Of a DNA stretch of 5,717 nucleotides, positions 1 through 5,717 are shown in pieces; position 1 is the stretch's first letter, and each line of letters opens with the position of its first letter. Both the position numbers and the translations under genes were made by a program. The DNA is from Ignavibacteriales bacterium (lineage in GTDB: Bacteria; Bacteroidota; Ignavibacteria; Ignavibacteriales; Melioribacteraceae). A model generated the notes under the pieces. The model did no database searches. It saw nothing but the letters and a program-made list of their open reading frames with translations, and was not told where the DNA came from. Location of the stretch: contig JALWSN010000313.1 of NCBI GenBank assembly GCA_027080245.1, positions 1 to 5,717 on the forward strand, written 5' to 3'.

Positions 1-2337
1 ACCAAATCCGCAAAAATTAAAAAAGGTCTTTTTACGGTAATCAAGAAAGGGGAAAAATATTATTTTGAAATTCCAAAGAATCTTCTGGAAAGAGAGGTCC
101 TTCTTGTAAGTAGAATTTCCGGCACTGTCCCCAACCTCAATTTTGGCGGCGCGGGAATGCGCGCAAAACCCCAGCAGGTTTGGCGTTGGCAAAAATTCGA
201 AAGCAAAATTTTGCTTCGCTCGGTTTCTTATAACAGCGTGGCAAGCGAGGACAAACCAATTTACGAATCCGTCCGCCACAACAATTACGAGCCGATTATT
301 CAAACCTTTAAGATTGTTGCATACAATAAAGATACTACAGGTTACATCATTGAAATAAACAAATTGTTCACTACGGACGTGCCGATGATCAGTCCGCTCA
401 GCTCTCAGCAAAGGAAAAGATTTGGAGTAAGAAATCTTGACAGAAGCAGAAGTTTAATTTTGTGGATTAAAACGTTTCCTAAGAACACGGAAATTCGGCA
501 TGTATTAACTTTCAACGCCTCCAAGCCTCCGGCAAACTCAAGTGCGAACACCCTTACGATAGAAATGAATCAATCTTTAGTGTTGCTCCCTAAAAGGGAA
601 ATGATTCCCAGAATGTACGATCCGCGGGTTGGGTATTTTTCATTTACGCAAGTGGATTACGGCTTGGACGAAGAGAAAGCGGCAAAAAGGCGCTACATTA
701 CTCGTTGGCGTCTGGAACCCAAGGATACCGCGGCTTATCTGAGAGGAGAACTGGTTGAGCCAATAAAACCAATAGTTTACTACATCGACCCTGCCACGCC
801 TAAGAAATGGCGGAAGTACATCAAAGCCGGCGTGGAAGATTGGCAAAAAGCTTTTGAAAAAATCGGATTTAAAAACGCTATTATTGCAAAGGACGCGCCT
901 ACCAAAGAAGAAGACCCCAATTGGAGTCCCGAAGACGTAAGGTATTCGGTTATTCGCTACACGGCTAATCAAATTCAAAACGCAATGGGTCCAAACGTTC
1001 ACGACCCCCGCACTGGCGAAATACTTCAAGCCGACATTATTTGGTACCACAACGTAATGAACTTGTTGCGCAATTGGTTCTTCGTTCAAACCGCAGCGGT
1101 GAACAAGCAAGCGCGTAAAACAAAATTCAGCGACGAGCTGATGGGAAAACTAATTCGCTTTGTGGCTTCGCACGAAGTAGGACACACGCTCGGACTGGCG
1201 CATAACATGGGCGCAAGCCACGCTTACCCCGTGGATTCGTTGCGCTCGCCAACATTCACAAAAAAATGGGCGGTCTCTCCTTCGATTATGGATTACGCAC
1301 GATTTAATTACGTGGCTCAACCGGGCGACGGCGCCTACCTTTTCCCGCGTATCGGTCCTTACGACGAATGGGCAATTAAATGGGGCTACAAACCTATTTT
1401 CAGCGCTAAAAAATCCGAGGACGAAAAACCAATTCTTAACAAATGGATTGAAGAAAAAGCCGGCAATCCTGTTTACTGGTACGGCAGGCAGATGGCAAAC
1501 CCAATTGACCCGCGCGCCCAAACGGAAGACCTTGGCGACGACGCAATGAAAGCCAATAGCTACGGGATTGCAAATCTTAAAAGGATTGTAAAAAATTTGG
1601 TAAAGTGGACTTCCGAAAAAGGAAAGTTTTACGACGACTTAAAAGAGCTTTACACTCAGATTGTTTTACAATGGGGAAGATACGCCGGGCACGTTAAATC
1701 CAATATTGGCGGCATTTACGAAACGCTTAAAACAAGCGACGAAGCGGGTCCCGTTTATGAATTTGTTCCCCGCAAAATTCAAAAAAGAGCAATGAAGTGG
1801 CTTAACGAAAAAGTTTTTGAAACTCCGGAATGGTTAATTAACAAAGACGTACTCGACAGAATTGAAGGCGCCGGCATCGTTGAAATGATTCGGTCGTTTC
1901 AGGCAAGAAGTTTGAACAATGTTCTCGAACCGGGAAGGCTCGCCAGATTAATCGAGCAAAACGCGCTTAGTGGCTCGAAAGCATACTCGCCTCTGGAAAT
2001 GATGGACGATTTGCGCAAAGGAATTTGGCAAGAACTGAGCAAGGGTAAAAACATCGATCCCTTTAGAAGAAATTTGCAAAGGGCTTACCTTGACAGGATG
2101 CGGTATTTAATGACAAAAGACCAAAAGCCAATAGATTCAAGGTTCAGAAGCTTTTACGGCTTTACCCCCGTAAAAGTTAGCCAATCGGACATTCGCCCGT
2201 TGGTTCGGGAAGAATTAAACATCCTTAAAAAACAAATTAAAAAGGCGCTTAAAAGAAGATTAAACAGAATTACAAAAGCTCATTTGAGAGATGCATTAAT
2301 CCGAATTGAAAATATTTTAAATCCGAAAAAAGTTTAA
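1..2337 (+). CDS. Zinc-dependent metallopeptidase, DUF5117/DUF5118/Met-zincin type (5' end outside window)
   Basis: This is the C-terminal 778 residues of a metzincin-like zinc endopeptidase, probably exported. The frame is open from the first base, and residues encoded before the ATG at 157 (GLFTVIKKGEKYYFEIP, then RISGTVPNLNFGGAGM) match this family's N-terminal part, so that ATG is not the start. Counting from base 1, residues about 10-240 resemble the DUF5118/DUF5117 region, including DPRVGYF at 207-213. The catalytic part follows: PIVYYIDPATP near 257-267, HDPRTGEILQAD at 334-345, and the zinc motif HEVGHTLGLAH at 391-401 (zinc ligands H391, H395, H401; catalytic base E392). SIMDY with M430 fits the Met-turn. 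The C-terminus is a very basic helical stretch. All catalytic residues are present and no frameshift is seen. Any signal peptide would lie outside the window. The natural substrate of this family is poorly known. It is the likely first gene of an operon with the transferase-like gene 8 bases downstream. Confidence 0.93.
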   Translation, partial: TKSAKIKKGLFTVIKKGEKYYFEIPKNLLEREVLLVSRISGTVPNLNFGGAGMRAKPQQVWRWQKFESKILLRSVSYNSVASEDKPIYESVRHNNYEPIIQTFKIVAYNKDTTGYIIEINKLFTTDVPMISPLSSQQRKRFGVRNLDRSRSLILWIKTFPKNTEIRHVLTFNASKPPANSSANTLTIEMNQSLVLLPKREMIPRMYDPRVGYFSFTQVDYGLDEEKAAKRRYITRWRLEPKDTAAYLRGELVEPIKPIVYYIDPATPKKWRKYIKAGVEDWQKAFEKIGFKNAIIAKDAPTKEEDPNWSPEDVRYSVIRYTANQIQNAMGPNVHDPRTGEILQADIIWYHNVMNLLRNWFFVQTAAVNKQARKTKFSDELMGKLIRFVASHEVGHTLGLAHNMGASHAYPVDSLRSPTFTKKWAVSPSIMDYARFNYVAQPGDGAYLFPRIGPYDEWAIKWGYKPIFSAKKSEDEKPILNKWIEEKAGNPVYWYGRQMANPIDPRAQTEDLGDDAMKANSYGIANLKRIVKNLVKWTSEKGKFYDDLKELYTQIVLQWGRYAGHVKSNIGGIYETLKTSDEAGPVYEFVPRKIQKRAMKWLNEKVFETPEWLINKDVLDRIEGAGIVEMIRSFQARSLNNVLEPGRLARLIEQNALSGSKAYSPLEMMDDLRKGIWQELSKGKNIDPFRRNLQRAYLDRMRYLMTKDQKPIDSRFRSFYGFTPVKVSQSDIRPLVREELNILKKQIKKALKRRLNRITKAHLRDALIRIENILNPKKV

Positions 2338-2339
2338 GG
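2336..2339 (+). promoter_or_regulatory. Weak ribosome binding site overlapping upstream stop codon
   Basis: AAGG shares its AA with the TAA stop of the metallopeptidase gene and lies 6 bases before the ATG at 2346, followed by an A-rich spacer. It is only a partial Shine-Dalgarno match. The arrangement suggests translational coupling or re-initiation from the upstream gene. This is an inference from spacing alone. Confidence 0.4.
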
Positions 2340-2345
2340 TAAAAA

Positions 2346-2411
2346 ATGAAAGCGAAAATTTTGTTTTTAACTGTTTTAATTTTATTTGTTAGTTCTCAAA
2401 TTCAATTTGCT
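2346..2411 (+). other. Sec signal peptide coding segment of the transferase-like protein
   Basis: The first 22 codons encode a short basic start (K2, K4), a hydrophobic stretch LFLTVLILFV and a polar end SSQIQFA followed by Q23. This is a standard type I signal peptide layout. The cleavage after A22 is inferred; there is no lipobox cysteine, so it is not a lipoprotein. Confidence 0.75.
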
Positions 2412-4196
2412 CAACGAACCAACAAGCCCGTACTGCACGGCAAACATTGGGTGGCAATTACGGGCAAACCCCTTTCAGCCGAAGCGGGCGCGATGATTTT
2501 TCAGAAAGGAGGCAACGCCGTGGACGCCGCTTGCGCAATGCTTGCGGCTGGTTGCACAATGTGGGACGTTCTAAGCTGGGGCGGCGAAACTCAGGCTTTA
2601 ATTTACAACCCATACACTAAAAAGGTAATTGCAATAGACGCTTTGGGAGTAGCGCCAACGGGCGCCACGCCTGAATTTTTTAAGAAAAAAGGAATGAAAT
2701 ATCCCCCGGCTTTCGGTCCGCTTGCCGCGGTTACTCCGGGCACGCCCGGCGGTTTAATGGTAATGCTTGCCGAATACGGAACGATGAGCTTAAAGGAAGT
2801 TCTCGCCCCGGCAATGGAAATGGCTAAGGGCTATCCAATCGAGGCTCAAACGGCTAACAGCATTGAACGTAACAAAAAATTAATTAAAAAATGGAAGTAC
2901 TCCAGGAAAGTATTTCTTACTCACCCCGGCGAAAAAAGGGAAGCCCCTTACCCGGGCGAAGTGTTCGTGCAAAAAGATTTGTACAACACTCTAAGCAAAT
3001 TGGTGGAAGCAGAACAAAAAGCCCTGTCCGAGGGCAAAACAAGAAAGCAGGCTATTTACGCGGCTTACGACAGGTTTTACAAAGGCGACATCGCCAAAGA
3101 GATTGTTAGAAGCATGCGGGAAGCCGGCGGTTTAATTACGCTTAACGATTTGAAAAATTGGAAAGTTTACATCGAAAAACCGGTTAAAACAAATTACAAG
3201 GGAATCGACGTTTACAAACTTACCACTTGGGTTCAAGGACCCGTAATGTTGCAGGCGCTTAACATGCTTGAAAATATTGACCTTAAAGCAATGGGGTTCA
3301 ATTCCGCCCGCTACATTCATGCTCTTTACCAAGTAATGAATCTGGCTTACGCGGACAGGGATTTTTACTACGGCGATCCTTACTTTCCGCCCGAAGAACC
3401 CATTGAAGGCTTGCTTTCAAAAAAATACGCAAAGGAGAGATTGAAATTAATTGATTGGAACAAGAACAATCCAAACATTGCCCCCGGCGACCCTTACCCT
3501 TACATGGGGAAAGTAAATCCTTACAAGGATTTGTTAAAGAACTGGAACGAACTTTCCGATTTAAATAATTCGACGAACAGGATTAGCGACAAAGAGTTCG
3601 AGAAAGGATTCCGCGCGGGCACAACTTCAATTGAAGCCGCCGACGCTGAAGGGTGGGTGGTTTCCGTTACTCCCAGCGGCGGTTGGATTCCTGCTTTTAT
3701 TGCAGGAAGAACGGGCGTTGGAATGAGCGAAAGAATGCAAAGCTTTGTTCTGGACAAAAGGCAAAATCCCTTTAACGTGCTTGAGCCAGGTAAAAGACCG
3801 CGCGCGACTTTAACGCCCTCAATTGCAATGAAAGACGGCAAACCGTTGCTTGCCTTTGCCGTGCAGGGCGGCGACACGCAGGACCAAAATCTTCTCCAGT
3901 TCTTCCTCGACATTGTTGAATTCGGAATGAACGTGCAGCAGGCTGCCGAAGCCCCTAATATTGTTAGCTATCAGATGCACAGCTCTTTCGGAGACCATGA
4001 AAGCAGACCCGGCAGACTTACTCTGAGAGACGACGTTCCGCCGTGGGTAATCGCCAAACTGCGTAAAATGGGCTACAAAATCGATTTGAGAAGCAGAACG
4101 TCCGGACCGATTAACGCAATTTACTTCGACAACAAACACCACACATTCTGGGGCGGTTCAAGCAACTACGGAGAGGATTACGGAATTGCGTGGTAG
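2346..4196 (+). CDS. Exported gamma-glutamyltransferase-family protein (Ntn hydrolase) with atypical substrate pocket
   Basis: This complete 616-residue protein has the usual length of a gamma-glutamyltransferase precursor. Residues 1-22 form a signal peptide (KAK, hydrophobic core LFLTVLILFV, probable cleavage in QFA|Q), so it should act in the periplasm or outside. Family landmarks in order: GGNAVDAA at 55-62, VTPGTPGG at 129-136, ADR at 336-338, then the autoprocessing site G425|T426 in AGTTSIEAAD. Self-cleavage there would give a large chain of about 400 residues and a small chain of 191 residues with T426 as nucleophile. The small chain continues with PGKRPRATLTPS near 482-492, QGGDTQ at 507-512 and ends GGSSNYGEDYGIAW. 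The GGD motif and the loss of glutamate-contacting residues (see findings) place it nearer the YwrD / acylase-like branch than the classical glutathione enzyme. Reaction: probably hydrolysis of an amide bond by the N-terminal threonine; substrate unknown. It follows the metallopeptidase by 8 bases and is probably co-transcribed. Confidence 0.9.
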   Translation: MKAKILFLTVLILFVSSQIQFAQRTNKPVLHGKHWVAITGKPLSAEAGAMIFQKGGNAVDAACAMLAAGCTMWDVLSWGGETQALIYNPYTKKVIAIDALGVAPTGATPEFFKKKGMKYPPAFGPLAAVTPGTPGGLMVMLAEYGTMSLKEVLAPAMEMAKGYPIEAQTANSIERNKKLIKKWKYSRKVFLTHPGEKREAPYPGEVFVQKDLYNTLSKLVEAEQKALSEGKTRKQAIYAAYDRFYKGDIAKEIVRSMREAGGLITLNDLKNWKVYIEKPVKTNYKGIDVYKLTTWVQGPVMLQALNMLENIDLKAMGFNSARYIHALYQVMNLAYADRDFYYGDPYFPPEEPIEGLLSKKYAKERLKLIDWNKNNPNIAPGDPYPYMGKVNPYKDLLKNWNELSDLNNSTNRISDKEFEKGFRAGTTSIEAADAEGWVVSVTPSGGWIPAFIAGRTGVGMSERMQSFVLDKRQNPFNVLEPGKRPRATLTPSIAMKDGKPLLAFAVQGGDTQDQNLLQFFLDIVEFGMNVQQAAEAPNIVSYQMHSSFGDHESRPGRLTLRDDVPPWVIAKLRKMGYKIDLRSRTSGPINAIYFDNKHHTFWGGSSNYGEDYGIAW

Positions 4197-4216
4197 TTTA
4201 ATGTTGGATTTGGGAA

Positions 4217-4248
4217 GAGAAAGGTAAAAAGGTTAAGAGGCTAAAAGG
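4217..4248 (+). repeat. Imperfect 8-bp tandem repeat, four units, purine-rich
   Basis: Four consecutive 8-base units GAGAAAGG, TAAAAAGG, TTAAGAGG and CTAAAAGG follow the stop of the transferase-like gene by about 20 bases. All end in GG and carry an A-rich body (roughly NTAAAAGG). No function can be read from it; slipped-strand expansion of AAAAGG-like units is a simple origin. Confidence 0.5.
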
Positions 4249-4286
4249 CGCAAGATAATTTTACGAATTGCGGCTGAAAGGCATTT

Positions 4287-4318
4287 GTTCGGTTGCTTTT
4301 GATTTTAATTTACCGAAC
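4287..4318. repeat. 7-bp perfect inverted repeat in convergent intergenic region
   Basis: GTTCGGT at 4287-4293 pairs perfectly with ACCGAAC at 4312-4318 around an 18-base, AT-rich loop (4294-4311). No T run follows on either strand directly, so it is a poor intrinsic terminator. It could be a transcript-end stem protecting the operon mRNA or a chance palindrome. Confidence 0.4.
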
Positions 4319-4328
4319 GCGCAGATGT

Positions 4329-4388
4329 AAAAAAAGCAAAACGCCATTAACGCTTAGCCTTGTAAAATAAGGCGCTTTTGCCATTTTT
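4329..4388. terminator. Probable bidirectional intrinsic terminator
   Basis: GCAAAACGCC (4336-4345) pairs with GGCGCTTTTGC (4371-4381) as a 10-bp stem with one bulged base. Seven A's lie directly to its left (4329-4335) and five T's to its right (4384-4388). Read on the minus strand, the hairpin is followed at once by seven T's, a good terminator about 28 bases past the stop of the coiled-coil gene. Read on the plus strand, it is followed by CATTTTT, which would stop the metallopeptidase/transferase-like transcript. The 25-base loop contains an alternative inner stem, GCCTT (4357-4361) with AAGGC (4369-4373), which competes for the same GGC. Folding energies were not computed. Confidence 0.65.
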
Positions 4389-4408
4389 AAATTCCGCCTT
4401 TGCAGCGG

Positions 4409-5717
4409 CTAAAAAGCGCCGCCTCCCTCTTCCTTGTTTTCGTCTTTTAGCTCGTCCAGTTTTTCCGTGTAATTTTTAATCTTTTCTTTTAGCCGCCGTT
4501 CCATTTCAATTAACTCGGAAAGTTTGGACGAGTATTCTTCTTTTTCAATGGCAAGATTAGCCGACTCTTTTTTCAAGCTGGAAAGTTCCTTGCGCTTTAG
4601 CTCGATGCTTTCAAGCAGCTCGTTTAACTTTTTCTCGTTCTCTAAAATTTCGGAAGTAATGGCTTCCTTTTGCTTTTCAATCTGCGAATAGTCCTTTCCC
4701 GCCCTTTCGATTAATTGCTTCAAGTCTTTTTCCAGGTCCATGTTCGAGTTTCTTATTTGCATTACGCTTTCGCGGAGCGAATTGTATTCGATTTTCTTTT
4801 GCGTCAGCCTGTCGTTTAGCTTTTCGAAAATGATGTTTAGCTCGTTTTCGTGAACTCTGAGGGCGTTAATATTTTCCTCTAAATTTGCCTTTTCCTTTTT
4901 CATTACTTTAAGCAAGCTGCCGTACTCTGCTATTTGCGAGGACTTCTCCAACAAAGCCGTTTCCTTGTCGTTTAGTTCGCGTTCTTTGTTCAATATTTCT
5001 TTTTTAATTGAACTGAGCTGACGCGATGAATTTTCAAGCTGCTCGTTGAAATTTTTTATTGTGTCGGTTAATTTCCCTTCCAGCCTCAGAGCACTTTCCT
5101 CTGCTTCGAATTTTCTTTTTTCGTGCTCTTGAATTGTCTTTTTAAGATTTGCTAATTTCTCTTCTTCGGCTTTTAATTCGTTGCGCGTGGCAATTAACTC
5201 CTCGTGCAGCTTGCTGTTGGAAATTTCCAGTTCAGCTTTTTCGTTCTCAATTCTTTTCTTTTTTTCCTCAAGCTCTTTAATGGTTTCTTGAAGGTTTGTT
5301 AGTTTGCCCTTTGCTGTTTCAAGTTCCGAATTCACAGAGGCTTGTTCCAACCTTAATTTTTGCACCTCTTCCGAAAGCGAGTCGCGTTTTACGTTGAATT
5401 CATTGAACAATTCGTCTTTTTCGCTTAATTGTTTTGTTAGTTGCGAAAGGGCGAGCTCAAGATTTTCCTTGATTTCCTCGTTGGCTGAGATTTTTTCGGA
5501 GAGCTTTTTCTCCAATGCTTTTAGGCTTTTAATTTCGGAAGTCCTGCTTTCAATTTCCTCGCTTAAAGAATCCAATTGATTGGCGGCATCCTCAATTTCT
5601 TTTTTTACATTTTCCAAATGCTCTTCTTTGTCTTTTAATTCTTTTAATTTCTCCTCGAGTTCCACCAACACTTTATTTTTTTCGAACAGCTCGGAGTTTA
5701 ACTTGCTTATTTCGTTT
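4409..5717 (-). CDS. Long coiled-coil protein, SMC/filament-like, unknown function (5' end outside window)
   Basis: I do not recognise this gene beyond its structure. The frame is open from the right edge to the TAG at 4409-4411, giving 435 C-terminal residues. The GTG at 5671-5669 could be taken as a start, but codons upstream of it (reading EISKLNSELFEKNKVLVELEE) continue the same heptad pattern with no stop, so the true start is outside. The protein is rich in Glu, Lys, Leu, Ser and Asn, and I see no Pro, Cys or Trp in the visible part, as expected for one long alpha-helical coiled coil. It has no visible nucleotide-binding motif, membrane segment or globular domain; an ATPase head or anchor could lie in the missing N-terminal part. 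It ends with a charged stretch (DELKDENKEE) and the abrupt tail GGGAF. Automated annotation would probably call it SMC-like from composition alone, which is weak evidence. It is convergent with, and transcribed separately from, the two plus-strand genes. Confidence 0.85.
   Translation of the reverse strand, partial: NEISKLNSELFEKNKVLVELEEKLKELKDKEEHLENVKKEIEDAANQLDSLSEEIESRTSEIKSLKALEKKLSEKISANEEIKENLELALSQLTKQLSEKDELFNEFNVKRDSLSEEVQKLRLEQASVNSELETAKGKLTNLQETIKELEEKKKRIENEKAELEISNSKLHEELIATRNELKAEEEKLANLKKTIQEHEKRKFEAEESALRLEGKLTDTIKNFNEQLENSSRQLSSIKKEILNKERELNDKETALLEKSSQIAEYGSLLKVMKKEKANLEENINALRVHENELNIIFEKLNDRLTQKKIEYNSLRESVMQIRNSNMDLEKDLKQLIERAGKDYSQIEKQKEAITSEILENEKKLNELLESIELKRKELSSLKKESANLAIEKEEYSSKLSELIEMERRLKEKIKNYTEKLDELKDENKEEGGGAF
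5078..5305 (-). repeat. Diverged internal protein repeat, 49-residue (7-heptad) spacing
   Basis: Within the coiled-coil protein, KLTNLQETIKELEEK... (5305 down to 5225) and KLANLKKTIQEHEKR... (5158 down to 5078) align without gaps over 27 residues with 12 identities. They start 49 residues apart, which is exactly seven heptads. The DNA copies are diverged, so any duplication is old. Low-complexity heptad bias could also produce part of this match. Confidence 0.4.

Noticed and set aside
157..159. ATG at 157 as the metallopeptidase start
   Set aside because: The same frame is open to base 1 and the upstream codons encode typical family sequence (EIPKNLLEREVLLVSRIS), so this Met is internal, within the GGAGM motif.
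143..358. Short plus-strand frame overlapping the metallopeptidase
   Set aside because: It is out of frame with a well-supported family protein and shows no domain or ribosome binding site.
640..1521. Two antisense open frames (640-1110 and 1150-1521, minus strand)
   Set aside because: They lie wholly inside the metallopeptidase gene, opposite its conserved catalytic region, and their translations have no recognisable domain. They are coding shadows.
3521..4142. Antisense open frames opposite the small chain of the transferase-like gene
   Set aside because: They are fully covered by a conserved gene on the other strand, and the translations are not protein-like.
4197..4408. Small gene or structured RNA in the intergenic gap
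   Set aside because: No open frame with a start and ribosome site of useful length was seen on either strand, and the structures present are explained by termination and short repeats.
5304..5579. Plus-strand Ser/Phe/Leu-rich 91-residue open frame
   Set aside because: Its composition is the expected antisense of Glu/Lys-rich codons in the coiled-coil gene; it is a shadow.
1..5717. CRISPR array, tRNA, insertion sequence, phage or toxin-antitoxin module
   Set aside because: No regularly spaced repeats, cloverleaf, transposase-like protein, terminal inverted repeats or small paired genes were found.

Overview
The window looks like a piece of a bacterial chromosome from the Bacteroidota / Ignavibacteriota side of the tree. 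This is inferred from the weak, A-rich start region of the second gene, its signal peptide ending in FAQ, and a metallopeptidase family (DUF5117/DUF5118 type) common in that group. No rRNA or marker gene is present, so the placement is tentative.

Layout: positions 1-2337 (+) hold the 3' part of a zinc metallopeptidase gene whose start lies left of the window. The reading frame is open from base 1, so the ATG at 157 is internal. After an 8-base gap, 2346-4196 (+) encodes a complete, exported member of the gamma-glutamyltransferase / N-terminal nucleophile hydrolase superfamily. A 212-base convergent intergenic region (4197-4408) follows, with a short 8-bp-period purine-rich tandem array, a 7-bp inverted repeat, and a hairpin flanked by A and T runs that should terminate transcription from both sides. 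From 4409 to the right edge, the minus strand encodes the C-terminal 435 residues of a very long uninterrupted coiled-coil protein whose start lies right of the window.

The two plus-strand genes are probably co-transcribed. Together they suggest breakdown or processing of peptides outside the cytoplasm: an endopeptidase followed by an amidohydrolase-like enzyme. The second enzyme keeps the autoprocessing threonine but lacks essentially all residues that bind the glutamate moiety in the E. coli enzyme, so its substrate is probably not an ordinary gamma-glutamyl compound. The convergent coiled-coil gene is a separate transcription unit with no evident functional link.

I found no CRISPR array, tRNA, rRNA, insertion sequence or phage signature, and no clear new multi-gene system. 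The best leads are the altered active site of the transferase-like enzyme and its pairing with the metallopeptidase.
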